Part shown: in pieces, positions 11,101 to 22,353 of the stretch
Position numbering within the stretch: the first letter of the stretch is position 1
Layout: each line of letters begins with the position of its first letter
Assembly: GCA_035610365.1 (NCBI GenBank)
Contig: CM069432.1
Location: forward strand, 14,322,001 to 14,386,000
DNA length: 64,000 nucleotides
Direction of reading: 5' to 3'
DNA from: Aquatica leii
Taxonomy: Eukaryota > Arthropoda > Insecta > Coleoptera > Lampyridae
Program-made: the position numbers and the translations under genes
The notes under the pieces: generated by a model
What the model saw: only the letters and a program-made list of their open reading frames with translations
Database searches by the model: none
Told to the model about the DNA's origin: nothing

Positions 11101-13928
11101 CACATTATGAGAATAACTGACCTAGGATTTGTTTCTACTGCATTTATACATTTTTGCAAACATTCGAGAACCTTCTACATACTTTTGTGAACGTTCTAGA
11201 CGTGGATAAAAAGTACGGGAACGTTCTCAAAATTTACAAAAACTTTGCGACTGTTTCAGTATTAATATCTACAGTTATTTCAGATAGAATAAGTAATGCG
11301 GGGAATTCAAATAATTGAATGAATAATTATAAAATCAAATAGAATTAAGAAATTTCACTATACAAATAAGTTAAGAGCACTTTAGAATAAGGCGCGGGTC
11401 ATTGCGATAAGGCGGGTTCTACAACTGTAAACTATTGACTCGAATAAAACGGCTTCTGGAAGTTAATTATAGGAATATCCCATTAATAATGATGTTATGT
11501 TTACCGCAGATCTATATTGCTGAGAAAACCGTTTTGAAGTCCTAGGAAACCCTCTAAAAAGACGGGTTAGACGTATTGCAAATAACATGCCGACGCCATT
11601 TAAAAAATTCAACCTTTGAACGCTAACTTAATTAAAAAAATCGAATAATCCTGCTAGTACATTGACCAATTCTTTAACAGCATAATAGAAATAACCGACG
11701 ATGAAAATTAAGTAGAATGAAGAATTACTTACAATGTAGCGGATAGCGTCTTGATAAAATCGAACGCTCACAGCTATGTAAATTATGCAAAATGAAAGAG
11801 TGAAAGTTTGTTTTGTTCGCGCTCTCCTGACGTAAATGTCAAATACGATGACGTATTTCACAAACAGTGGAGTCCGCAACCCAATAACGGTGTGAATTTT
11901 ACTTTGAATTATTACTTATAGAGAATGCCTAAATAATGACATGTAACAACTACGTATGTGTAAAAACGTGTTTTGCTATCTTTAACTCGTTTAAAGTAGA
12001 TATTTAACTGCATCTTTTTAATGTTTAGGCATGCATATGTTGAAGTTTTTTTAGTGCATAATTATTAAAAGCCACTTTAAAAAATAATTAAATTTAAAAA
12101 CTAATTTTTTTATTTATTGCAGAACAATTTAATTATTGCAGCAAAGTATTATTTGTTTTATAACGGCCTTAACAATAAAACTTAGATTCTCATCTCATTT
12201 TAACTTGTTTTTAAATCCGTTTTTGTAATTGTTCTTCAAATGAACTTCTTCACTCAAGGATTATTCTATAATAAAACCTTTCTCTTTAATCAATACAAAT
12301 AAAATTTATTTGTCGTATGCTATTTATATAATAAATTGCCAATAAAATATAATACGATTACTTTAAAAATAGAATCGCATTTGATTAATTAAAGAACATA
12401 AAACCATTTTTATTTTTAGATATTCTATTTAATAAAATAAATAACGTCTAAAATACTTATTTAAATTAATTTTTAGCATTTGCGTTAGAAGAAACTATTA
12501 CGTAGTGTGTGAAAAAAATCTTTAGAAGCGCATGTTTTCACGAAAAACCTACTAATTTGTGCTTTACTAAAGTGTAAATTGTATTTGTTCTTGTGTAAAC
12601 ATTGATTTAACTTAACTCCATATATTTATTTTAGAAATTACGGCAACGTTTCACGTCAAAATTTAACACGTTCCATAAAAAATATCAAACCAGCGTTTGG
12701 TGTTCAACTTTATCAATTTTAATAATAAAGAAAAGCTTTATCAATTTTAATAATTAAGAAAAGCTTAAGAAGTTTGTACTTGATTTTAATTCAGCAATCT
12801 ATGATATTATAATTTAAATATTTAATAAATTTCTCATTTATCTTGTCTGCTTGTGTGATCTCTTACGAAATTACGAACTTATATCAAGATTTTATGAGGC
12901 ACGACAATTTTACATCACAATAGACTTGAAATTTAGCGGCAGGAATCGACTAGGCCTTACAAACAAACACAACGGACTTGAGGATGCTGACAAATGAACG
13001 TTACTGGTTTTGTATTCACAGCTTACCATCTTTATTTCATCTAAGCTGGAGAAGCATGAAATAGAAAAGGTTATAAGAGCGAAACGTGTGTATATGTATT
13101 TTTGATATACATATAATTTTCAAACAGCAATTGTTGAAAAGTGTCTCGTAATCGTTATACGAAATTAAGGGGGAATGCTTAAATGTGTATTATTTGCTTT
13201 TCAACTTCTATTTTCATTTAAATTGAGCGTTTGCAAGTAAAATTTTGATGCGTCAAATCTTTTAAATTACATAATACCGAATGCAAAAGTTTTGAGGAGA
13301 GGTGGTGAATTTTCAAAAGCATTTACGCAATGTTATGTTTAACAGGATAGATACAAACAATAAAACGTTATATATTAATTTAAACACAATGCTTTCCCTT
13401 AAGTTTTATTGTTATTATGTAAATATTATACACCGGTTGATTATTTATTTAGTTATTCTGTCATCGTGGTTATAAAAAATAGTAATCGTTTGAAGTGAAA
13501 AATTTGCATAAAATCGTTTTAATTGACATAAACGGCAACTATAATCTGAAACATTATTAATGGTACTAAAACACAGTGGATAACAAAGCACTTTAAAATA
13601 TACCTTGAGGTTATGGCTTTTTGTTTGTCGTATAAATACAAAAAGGTGATTACCATTATTAAATTGTATATGTGTTTCTTAAAATCATACGAGGAGACTT
13701 AAATATTACTCTGAAACAAGCGTTTTATGAACTGTTTTTGTCCAAATTAATAAATAATTCTGCCGGATATGCATCTTAGGATTAAGCGGATTAATAAATA
13801 CTTCACTTATTAATGAGTTTCATCATTACTTTTTGTAAATATATCATCAGGTTATGGACTTTTGTCGTATAAATATAAATTTTTCATTTACAAAATTATA
13901 ATATAAATTGGGAGTTCCTAGTGGTAAC
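11101..13928. other. AT-rich sequence with small repeats, no gene seen
   Basis: A 28-bp unit is present twice in tandem at 12708-12735 and 12736-12763 (CTTTATCAATTTTAATAA...). A second pair of related segments, GGTTATGG..TTGTCGTATAAATA, sits near 13606-13640 and 13850-13880, just outside the Penelope block. A 83-residue hydrophobic frame at 11628-11879 (minus) has no recognisable family. Confidence 0.4.
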
Positions 13929-14042
13929 ATCATTGTTTATTAATGGTAAAGTAGTTTTTCCTCCTGTAGTCAAGTTGTAGTTAGTTATATATTTGTATCT
14001 TCTTTAGGAGGGGCAATAAAAACCACTCTAAACTGTTTTTAT

Positions 14043-14081
14043 GGCTACGTTTCGTGCCTCTAGTGTGCACTTCTTCAGGCC
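14043..14081 (-). ncRNA. Hammerhead-ribozyme-like motif in Penelope copy 1
   Basis: Read on the minus strand: GGC, CTGAAGA, A, GTGC, an 8-nt loop region, GCAC, GAAACGTA, GCC. CTGAAGA and GAAA are the two conserved hammerhead core strands, GTGC/GCAC forms stem II, GGC/GCC a short stem I, and ACGT is self-complementary. Penelope-like elements are known to carry hammerhead motifs with minimal stem III. One extra A before stem II departs from the textbook core, so activity is not certain. Confidence 0.6.
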
Positions 14082-14420
14082 ACTGAAAATTTATTTACGG
14101 TAAGTGAACAACATTACACAACGTATATAACAACTAACTGAATTTGTTAACAGGTACATCATACAACAAAAAACTTACAAGAAAAGGTTACGAGTGGTGG
14201 TAGTCCACTGGTCCAACAAGCATACCGTCTAATAACTTACTTATTCTAGTTAACATGAAATTAAGTCAATGATTAAAAGAATTTAAATATATATACAAAG
14301 AAAACAACGGACATTAAAGTTAAACAAACAATATACACTGAATGCAAATTCAAAAATAATTGTAAATATGATAAGGCTAATAGATAAAAATGACCATGAA
14401 ATCGCATACAACTATAAAGC

Positions 14421-16205
14421 TTATCTTGCAATTTTTGAAATTAAATTATTGTAAATATTACTTAAATTGTTGGTGTCGTTATTGAAATTAATGTTGTTTT
14501 TATATATGTTGATGTATATCATTTCAGAGACTAACCTTTTTTTGAAATTATTTTCAACATCTAAAATTGTAGGATTGTTGAAATCGAAGGTATGACCAGT
14601 GTTAATGTGATGGACTGCTAATGCTGTGTCTGCTTTTTTTGTTTTACAATCGTAACGATGGTTATTAATCCGATTTTTTACTTTTTGTTTGGTTTGGCCG
14701 ATATAACATACATTGCAATTGGTACAGTCTAGTTTGTATATTACATCGTGCTTTTCTATTGTGTTTGTTTTGTCTTTAGTTTTGCTGTACAGTGTATTAT
14801 AGATGGTGTTATTATTGTATATTGCTATTTTGATGTTATTTGTTTTTAAAATCAGAGTGATTCTATTTGTTAAATTTGGCACATTAATTATTTTCATGTA
14901 AGTGATGTTAGTATTAAGGTTAGTGCTAGGATTGGTGTTAGGGGTCGTATTAAGATTAGTTGTAGGTAGGTTAGTTGGTGGCGGGATCACGATAGTTATG
15001 TTAGTATTTGAAAGTATTTTGTTTAATATATTTTTTGAATAGTTATTCTTCCTTAATATGTTATTTAAGATGTTAAGGTTTTCTTTGTGAAATTGAGGGC
15101 TACTCAAATTTATAATTTTATTTTTCATGGCCTTGATGACATTAATTTTTTGATGGTGTGGGTGTCTCGATAAAAAGTTAATTGTTCTATTAGAGGCAAT
15201 TGGTTTAGTATACCATTCTGTGACTAACATACTAGTGTTAACATCCTTACTGAGTCTTACATCTAGAAATGGTAATGAACCCTCTTTTTCAATTTCAACC
15301 GTGAATTTTAGATGTTGATTGTAACTGTTAAAAATATTTAAAGTATTTACAATTTCTGTGTCGGGAATGCATGTAATGATATCGTCAACATAACATAACA
15401 AAAAGGTCGGTGTAAATGTCATTTTGTTTTTTACATAATTAAGCAAATCATACATTGCAAGACTGGCTAGTATAGGTGATGCTGGGTTGCCCATTGCAGT
15501 GCCAAATTTTTGAACATACATTCTGTCATTGTACGTAAAATAACTAGAATCAAATAAGAACTCAATAATATTGACAACATTAATTAGTTCTAATGTAGTG
15601 TGGCTCTTTAACTCATTCCAATATTCTTTTAACAGTTTTACAGAGAGCTCTTTTGTAATGTTGGTGAACAAAGATGACACATCAAATGAAACAAGCAAAT
15701 GATTAGGCGGCATTAATGTGTTTTTAGTTTTAGCGATTAATTCGTATGAGTTTTTTATATTATATATAAATAAATATGAGATGTTCTGTATTATATTAGA
15801 TATGTATTTTGATAATTCATACGTAGGGGTTCCTATACAAGATACAATAGGTCTTATAGGAAGTTCATCTTTGTGTGTTTTGATCAAACCGTAAAACTTG
15901 GGAGGTGTACTTGTATACGTTGTAAGTCTTTTATATGTCTTTAAGTCAATGTGTCCGTTATCGTATAGTTGTTTGCTGATTTTGTTATTGTTATTTTGAA
16001 ATTTGTTAGTAGGGTCTATGTCAATTTTGGTGTAGATTTTGTCGTCATTCAGTAAAGTCATTATTTTTTCTTTATATTCATTTTCGTGAATTATGACAGT
16101 AGCATTTCCTTTGTCAGACTTAGTAATTAAAATGTCTTTGTGTGTTTTTTTGAAATTCCTCGTAGATGTCACCAAAGTCTTAATAAACCGGTCTTGTGGT
16201 GTCAA
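14421..16205 (-). CDS. Penelope reverse transcriptase with GIY-YIG endonuclease
   Basis: The protein primes reverse transcription at a break made by its own C-terminal nuclease. The frame is open for 594 codons without a stop. RT motifs: THKDELPIRPIVS (about 110-123), LLVSFDVSSLFTNI (about 170), AMGNPASPI (about 237) and the catalytic YVDD (about 272). A linker rich in Asn, Thr and Pro (about 405-435) precedes the GIY-YIG domain, with VIYKLDCTNCNVCYIGQT (about 488-505). The first codon is TTG after an A-rich run; the frame is really the remainder of a longer protein (family members run roughly 700-850 residues), so no true start is present. Because the catalytic residues and frame survive, this copy is young. 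Confidence 0.9.
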   Translation of the reverse strand: MTPQDRFIKTLVTSTRNFKKTHKDILITKSDKGNATVIIHENEYKEKIMTLLNDDKIYTKIDIDPTNKFQNNNNKISKQLYDNGHIDLKTYKRLTTYTSTPPKFYGLIKTHKDELPIRPIVSCIGTPTYELSKYISNIIQNISYLFIYNIKNSYELIAKTKNTLMPPNHLLVSFDVSSLFTNITKELSVKLLKEYWNELKSHTTLELINVVNIIEFLFDSSYFTYNDRMYVQKFGTAMGNPASPILASLAMYDLLNYVKNKMTFTPTFLLCYVDDIITCIPDTEIVNTLNIFNSYNQHLKFTVEIEKEGSLPFLDVRLSKDVNTSMLVTEWYTKPIASNRTINFLSRHPHHQKINVIKAMKNKIINLSSPQFHKENLNILNNILRKNNYSKNILNKILSNTNITIVIPPPTNLPTTNLNTTPNTNPSTNLNTNITYMKIINVPNLTNRITLILKTNNIKIAIYNNNTIYNTLYSKTKDKTNTIEKHDVIYKLDCTNCNVCYIGQTKQKVKNRINNHRYDCKTKKADTALAVHHINTGHTFDFNNPTILDVENNFKKRLVSEMIYINIYKNNINFNNDTNNLSNIYNNLISKIAR

Positions 16206-16261
16206 GGTATTTTTTTTTAATTTTTTTTTTATTTTATTATTAATAAAGTTACATTACCAAT

Positions 16262-17221
16262 ATGCGATACCTTTTTCTTCAGCTAGCAGAACCGGTCTTG
16301 GAGCAAATGCAGCTCAAGGTTATTCGTCGGAATCTAACGCCGTTCTACCAACTTCCTTTAGCGTTGATTGAGATTACGTCTATTGCTCAATTAATATCTT
16401 TAGGCAAGCGTTTGGAGTCTAACATCCATTCTCGCGATTCTTTCTACTTCTCTACCACAGAGATTGGTGACAAAGTTCAAGAGCCATCTGTAGTCTTTGC
16501 TAATAAGATTTCTACTTCCGTCTCTTCTGCTATGTCTGCTACTTGCTCTCTTACTACTTCTCCTCCCAATACTTGTGTTCGTTGTCGTTCTCAAGGTGAT
16601 AAGCCTTTACGTACTGTTCGTTCTCTTCTTTCTCTTCCTCCTAATTTCTTTTCAGTTTCTAGGAATATTAGGCCTACTACTGATTCTTGGTATTTAGGTA
16701 TGATATCTAAAGTTACTGCTTCTCCTCGTCGTTTCTCTCGTTGGTGTGTTGTGAAAAATCTTTTATGTAAACGTGTACGCATTTCCTCTACTGATCCTTG
16801 CGTTTGGAAGTTAGTTGTAGCATCGGACCAGCGCAAACAACTTATTCAGAATCACCACATTACATCTAATTGGGATCACCTCAGTGTTAGGAGTACGTTG
16901 GAAGCTCTTCGGTGTCACTTTTACTGGCCTCATATGAGACCTAAGGTTGCCGAGTTCATACGTCATTGTTCTTGTTCGAATTCGCGACGAAGCAAGCCTA
17001 TTAAGTTACGTCACGTTTTGCCAACAACGATGAAGCTTACCAACACTAGCTTAACGACAAGGTCTACGCGTCTACATAAGGATCGTGCTATTTCTCCGGA
17101 TGTAAAGGCCGCTGCTATTGCTTTTACAATTCCTTCAGTCATTTCTAATTATTCTTTACTATCTCCTCCTTCTAATCGTTCTCTTCTTTTTTATCGGCGT
17201 CGCAAGCGTCGTAAGTGCTAG
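16262..17221 (+). CDS. gypsy A gag-integrase fusion frame
   Basis: An uninterrupted 319-codon frame that joins parts of two retrotransposon proteins. Residues 1-55 look like the end of a Gag capsid (VIRRNLTPFY, ITSIAQLISLGKRLE). CVRC near 105 may be the start of a zinc knuckle. From about 142 (WYLGMISKV, RWCVVKNLL) the sequence is the Pol segment just before integrase, and from about 188 it is the integrase zinc-binding domain (SDQRKQLIQNHH...HLSVRSTLEALRCHFYWPHMRP) ending in CSC instead of the usual CxxC. The catalytic DDE core is absent; the tail after 240 is basic and unrecognised. The fusion looks like the product of internal deletions that stayed in frame. Whether it is translated is unknown. 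Confidence 0.65.
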   Translation: MRYLFLQLAEPVLEQMQLKVIRRNLTPFYQLPLALIEITSIAQLISLGKRLESNIHSRDSFYFSTTEIGDKVQEPSVVFANKISTSVSSAMSATCSLTTSPPNTCVRCRSQGDKPLRTVRSLLSLPPNFFSVSRNIRPTTDSWYLGMISKVTASPRRFSRWCVVKNLLCKRVRISSTDPCVWKLVVASDQRKQLIQNHHITSNWDHLSVRSTLEALRCHFYWPHMRPKVAEFIRHCSCSNSRRSKPIKLRHVLPTTMKLTNTSLTTRSTRLHKDRAISPDVKAAAIAFTIPSVISNYSLLSPPSNRSLLFYRRRKRRKC

Positions 17222-19216
17222 TTCACTTTTTGGGCTTTCGACTTTCGACCTTTACTATTCTTTTGGTCCTTTTCTTTTGGTTTTGGTGGTTCCATTCTTT
17301 GAATACGTTATTGGTATCTTGTTTGTTGTGGTTCGGATGCTATCTATTTGCTTTCACCCATTTTGCTGTCACCGATATTCTTTCTTTTTGGTTAAGTTCT
17401 GCTAAAATTCTTTTTGTTTCTTTCTTCTACATCTTACTTCAGGACAGACTACCTTTCCTTCTGTATATATTTATATCCGCGTAGTCGGCCTTTTTGGATT
17501 GGTACGTCATCTATAGAATTCTCTCTTCTGCTTTTGGGTTTGGTTTTTCTTTTCTTGAGTTTTATATTCCGCTCGTCGGCATTAAAGTCTTGGAGTATAC
17601 TTTCCAATTTGGGACAGCAATTGGTACGCTTTCGTTCTATGATTAACTGATATCTTTTCTCTTTCTTTTTTTTTTCTATATTGTTGTTGGGCGGTTGGTT
17701 GGGCACCGTAGGGTGGTCTCTCTTTTCATTCTTTTACGGGGTGAAGAATGAATCAGGCAGTTACATCAAGCCTTATCTTTCTCCGTCTTTCTATATCTCT
17801 TATCTTTTCTACTTTTAATTTTTTCTTCTTATGGCCTATCTATCTTTTCTTTGTGCCAACCATTATTCTTTCTTTGATTCTCTTTGGGGTTCGCCTCTAG
17901 GGCGGTTGGTTGGGCATTGAAGGGCTGGTCACTCCCTTTCGTTTCTTCTACGGGGAGAAGAACGAATCAGACATTTACATCTTGTCTTATCTTTCTCCGT
18001 CTGTCTCTTTTCTTCCTTTCTTGTCTACTTTAGTTTTTATTCTATTTTTTCTTTTGCTTTCGAAGGTTCGCCTTTAGTGCAATTATCTCTTTTCTTTTTT
18101 CTTTTATCTTAGTTTGTTGGTTGAACACTTTCTTTCTTTTTCTTTTTAGTTACTTCTTTCTTTAGTGTTCACTGCAACTGTGTTTCTTTTTTTCCTTTTC
18201 TTTCTTAGGTACTTTTCTTGCTGTATTGGGTTTAGTGGGTTTTTGTCTTATTGTTTTTGGTTTGGAACTTGGAATAGACTGCAACGTCGCTTCTTGTACT
18301 CTGTACTTCCGCTTAGTCGGCATTTTTGATCTTGTCAGTCACCGTTAGGATATTTCTCTTCTTTGGGTTTCTTTCGCTCTTGGAATATTCTAATCCGTTC
18401 TTCGGCATTTACGTTCCAACGTGACACTCCAACACAACGAGCACTGACTCACGATGCTCAATTAGCAAGTGAAGTTTTCTATTCTTTATTGGCTCTTACT
18501 TCTTTTTCTTTCTTTCTTTCGGTTTTGTTTTGGGTTTCGCGGTTTGGATTTCTTTTGGATTGGCATTCATTTAGTGTTTAGCTTTTTGGTAACTTTGTTG
18601 GTGTGACTCTTGGATTACTGATTTTTTTCTCTGCCTTTTTGGTAGTCCGACTTTGTCGACTTTTAATCAGAATCTTTTTTTGCTTGAGATCTCTTCGTTG
18701 GTTTTCTTTGCTTAGATCTTTAGGGTCTGTTTGGTTTTTTTGGTGGAAAAATCTCATATCGTCTGTTGACGACTTGTTGAGCACAACTACATTAGTTTTC
18801 TTTTTGAATTTTTTTTTAAATCCGCGTATCACAATACAACATCAAGACATTGCTTTAGTATTGTCGGTCAGTAAGGTCTATGGGACTGCGTTGCTTTCTT
18901 GCTTTTTAGCGTAACGACTGTTGTCGACTTTCAACGAGTACCTGTTCTGATACTTCTATTCTATTGGTTGAGTTTCTGGTTCTTTGAAGTATCATTCCGC
19001 TTCATGCGACTTTTGGACACATCTGGTTGGTGATGCTTAGTAAATTGGGAAAACTTTTTTCATCTACGTTTTTTCTTGGGTTGGGTGTTATTGTGTTTTG
19101 GGGTTGGTTTTGGATTTTAGGGTTCTATCCTTGGCGTAGGCCTAAATTTCTGTCTTCATTTTAGCTTTTGTTTTCGTTGTTCTCGCTCCACGCTTTTATC
19201 TTGCTGGGGGGGAATC
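17222..19216 (+). repeat. Pyrimidine-rich 3' region of gypsy A with degenerate internal repeats
   Basis: The plus strand is very rich in T with C, unlike its surroundings. A ~130-bp unit beginning GGGCGGTTGGTTGGGCA occurs near 17689-17820 and again near 17900-18030, each with TACGGGG.GAAGAA.GAATCAG inside. A second pair, from CCGCGTAGTCGGC near 17477 and CCGCTTAGTCGGC near 18309, extends about 120 bp to a CGTCGGCATT/TTCGGCATTT segment. Hydrophobic frames here (17118-17650, 18603-18914) follow from the T-rich codons and I do not treat them as genes. Confidence 0.6.
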
Positions 19217-20721
19217 TGTTACGGTCGAATTTTCTTTACGTACGCCTATGTTGTTACGGACGAAATTTTCTTTGCGTACGCCTATGTATTCCGACGTGAA
19301 ATTAGTTTACGGTTTGGACGCCCCCTACCGATCTTTTACGCGTGACTGTCATTTACGACGAGTTCTTCAATTTGAAAACTACATAAAATGGCCGAGGAAT
19401 TGGCGATTGAACGTTTCTAAACTTATCCACCGTTATGGGGACCAATCTATAAGTGTATTACGCTTATAATTCATTGGCGTCGTCACCGGGTAAGATAATA
19501 ACTGTCATTTATTAAAACTCTGTTGTAATTTCTCGTAATTTGATAGCCGTTCCGCCACGTGCAAGCAATTCGTTCCTAATCGTTAACTGTTAATGAAGAA
19601 TCCATTTCGAATAATAATTTCGTCAGCTAAATATTCTCTGAGGCATACGACATATGGCAAAAATCGAATGTACCGAAGTTAACTAAAATTTGTCGAGATT
19701 CTACTCAGGCGGCAGATACCTGCGTAATCACCGTTTTCGTCGGGGTATAACAGCACACGACGACCGGGTTCGGCCTTGTGTATTTATGTTAAATATACTT
19801 AATCATTTTGTAGATTTCACTTTCGTGAGGAATTAGTTTGACACGACTTGCTATTTCAGGGTGTTTACAGGATATCTTGCCGAGGAAAGTACTTTCGTCG
19901 CACAAGGGAAAGGTCCTGTGTTTTGGTAAGTGATTTTATGTATCTTATTTCGTTGTCAAATAGGGTCACTCACGAAACTGTTGCTAATGATAATTCCGTA
20001 ACGATTAACGTAAGAATATTACCATTTAGGTAATAAGTTTGCTTGCTCTGTATTACGTCTGCTGTGTACTACCCATAATTATTAGGATAATTTAATGTTA
20101 ACGCCATAATTGTTATCACTGTTTTATTGTCAGTAATGCCATATTACTAATTTTCTTTGTGGATTTCGCATATTGTATACAAACGATATTTACTACGTAC
20201 TATTCTTCGCTACTTATTTCATTGGAATTTATTGATGTGATGTGTGCTGCCGATACTACAGGCATTTAGTTAGAAAATTTGATGTACTTCTTAATCAAAG
20301 TGTACGATAATTATTAATGTGAATCGTTACTCATTGTAGAATTTAAGGTTGGCGTATAAGCAAACTGTGATAGGTACAAATTCTACCTCGAATATATTAA
20401 CACTCATATCTTCTATTATTATTCCAACGTTAAACCATTAAATCGATTATACTTGTTAATCTTTCTTTTTATCTTCCCTGCTCCTGTGATTATCGTTACC
20501 TACTAATTACTTCTGGCTACTCGAACAGCCGAGTATAAGGATTACGAACCTAACACCGTGTTACAAGTTTAGTCCGTTCTGTCCTGAGCAAGATAGAAAA
20601 TTACTTTGGGATAAGCTCTGGCGCCCTGCAACATCTTTCCTGTATTTAGTGTGGACCTCCCCTCTCTCCGAATATTGTGAGTTGGCCGTGCAGGTTCGTA
20701 AAATACCTAAAGCTTGTAACA
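19217..20721 (+). repeat. gypsy A 3' LTR
   Basis: Begins TGTTACGGTC directly after the purine tract and ends CTTGTAACA, giving TG...CA inverted ends over 1505 bp. The first ~35 bp are tandemly duplicated (GTTACGG.CGAA...TACGCCTATGT at about 19219 and 19253). Its reverse complement aligns with the copies at 571 and 63139. The flanking AATT (20722-20725) is followed at once by Penelope sequence. Confidence 0.8.
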
Positions 20722-20723
20722 AA

Positions 20724-21975
20724 TTTGTTCACCAACATTACAAAAGAGCTCTCTGTAAAACTGTTAAAAGAATATTGGAATGAGTTAAAGAGCCACACTA
20801 CATTAGAACTAATTAATGTTGTCAATATTATTGAGTTCTTATTTGATTCTAGTTATTTTACGTACAATGACAGAATGTATGTTCAAAAATTTGGCACTGC
20901 AATGGGCAACCCAGCATCACCTATACTAGCCAGTCTTGCAATGTATGATTTGCTTAATTATGTAAAAAACAAAATGACATTTACACCGACCTTTTTGTTA
21001 TGTTATGTTGACGATATCATTACATGCATTCCCGACACAGAAATTGTAAATACTTTAAATATTTTTAACAGTTACAATCAACATCTAAAATTCACGGTTG
21101 AAATTGAAAAAGAGGGTTCATTACCATTTCTAGATGTAAGACTCAGTAAGGATGTTAACACTAGTATGTTAGTCACAGAATGGTATACTAAACCAATTGC
21201 CTCTAATAAAACAATTAACTTTTTATCGAGACACCCACACCATCAAAAAATTAATGTCATCAAGGCCATGAAAAATAAAATTATAAATTTGAGTAGCCCT
21301 CAATTTCACAAAGAAAACCTTAACATCTTAAATAACATATTAAGGAAGAATAACTATTCAAAAAATATATTAAACAAAATACTTTCTAATACTAACATAA
21401 CTATCGTGATCCCGCCACCAACTAACCTACCTACAACTAATCTTAATACGACCCCTAACACCAATCCTACCACTAACCTTAATACTAACATCACTTACAT
21501 GAAAATAATTAATGTCCCAAATTTAACAAATAGAATCACTCCGATTTTAAAAACAAATAACATCAAAATAGCAATATACAATAATAACACCATCTATAAT
21601 ACACTGTACAGCAAAACTAAAGACAAAACAAACACAATAGAAAAGCACGATGTAATATACAAACTAGACTGTACCAATTGCAATGTATGTTATATCGGCC
21701 AAACCAAACAAAAAGTAAAAAATCGGATTAATAACCATCGTTATGATTGTAAAACAAAAAAAGCAGACACGGCATTAGCAGTCCATCACATTAACACAGG
21801 TCATACCTTCGATTTCAACAATCCTACAATTTTAGATGTTGAAAATAATTTCAAAAAAAGGTTAGTCTCGGAAATGATATACATCAACATATATAAAAAC
21901 AACATTAATTTCAATAACGACACCAACAATTTAAGTAATATTTACAATAATTTAATTTCAAAAATTGCAAGATAA
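20724..21975 (+). pseudogene. Penelope RT/GIY-YIG protein, N-terminally truncated
   Basis: The frame is open from inside the gypsy A LTR (an ATG-like start at 20677 adds about 15 LTR-encoded residues) and joins the Penelope protein at LFTNITKEL. It keeps AMGNPASPI, the YVDD catalytic box and the complete GIY-YIG domain with CYIGQT, but lacks RT motifs upstream of the first catalytic Asp region (SFDVSS is lost). It therefore cannot be an active reverse transcriptase, although the nuclease part is intact by sequence. Confidence 0.85.
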
Positions 21976-22314
21976 GCTTTATAGTTGTATGCGATTTCAT
22001 GGTCATTTTTATCTATTAGCCTTATCATATTTACAATTATTTTTGAATTTGCATTCAGTGTATATTGTTTGTTTAACTTTAATGTCCGTTGTTTTCTTTG
22101 TATATATATTTAAATTCTTTTAATCATTGACTTAATTTCATGTTAACTAGAATAAGTAAGTTATTAGACGGTATGCTTGTTGGACCAGTGGACTACCACC
22201 ACTCGTAACCTTTTCTTGTAAGTTTTTTGTTGTATGATGTACCTGTTAACAAATTCAGTTAGTTGTTATATACGTTGTGTAATGTTGTTCACTTAGCGTA
22301 AATAAATTTTCAGT

Positions 22315-22353
22315 GGCCTGAAGAAGTGCACACTAGAGGCACGAAACGTAGCC
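22315..22353 (+). ncRNA. Hammerhead-ribozyme-like motif in Penelope copy 2
   Basis: Identical in the core to the motif of copy 1: GGC-CTGAAGA-A-GTGC...GCAC-GAAACGTA-GCC, about 340 bp after the stop codon. Position in the 3' untranslated region matches the place where Penelope elements carry hammerheads. Predicted cleavage would follow CGTA, before GCC. The extra A before stem II is a caveat. Confidence 0.6.

Larger units (their letters stand above)
13941..16210 (-). mobile_element. Penelope-like element, copy 1 (5'-truncated)
   Basis: The coding region (14421-16205) is followed on the minus strand by a 3' untranslated region down to about 13978 that is shared with copy 2, then 37 bp not found in copy 2. 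It contains a hammerhead-like motif at 14043-14081. Upstream, the element stops at an A-rich run (T-rich on the plus strand, 16207-16240), leaving out the N-terminal part of the protein. It is arranged head-to-head with copy 2, about 4.5 kb away. Confidence 0.85.
16250..20721 (+). mobile_element. gypsy A element, internally deleted, with 3' LTR
   Basis: A plus-strand gypsy/Ty3 element lacking its 5' LTR. It consists of a gag-integrase fusion frame (16262-17221), a 2-kb pyrimidine-rich non-coding stretch, a polypurine tract (GGGGGGGAA, about 19206-19214) and a 3' LTR (19217-20721). Protease, reverse transcriptase and RNase H are absent. The LTR family is also present at 571-1779 and 63139-64000. 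It lies between the two Penelope copies; only 2 bp separate its end from copy 2. Confidence 0.75.

Noticed and set aside
14421-16205. Treating the Penelope frame as a complete protein with its own start
   Set aside because: The nominal start is TTG next to an A-rich run, and the N-terminal part of the family protein is missing.
17118-17650. Overlapping hydrophobic plus-strand ORFs that look like membrane proteins
   Set aside because: They lie in strongly T-rich sequence, where Leu, Phe, Val and Ser codons dominate in every frame; no conserved motif or start context.
16213-20725. gypsy A inserted into one Penelope element with an AATT target duplication
   Set aside because: AATT follows the 3' LTR and also occurs in the T-rich run near 16217, but the Penelope parts on the two sides are in opposite orientation and the 5' LTR is absent, so a simple insertion does not explain the arrangement.
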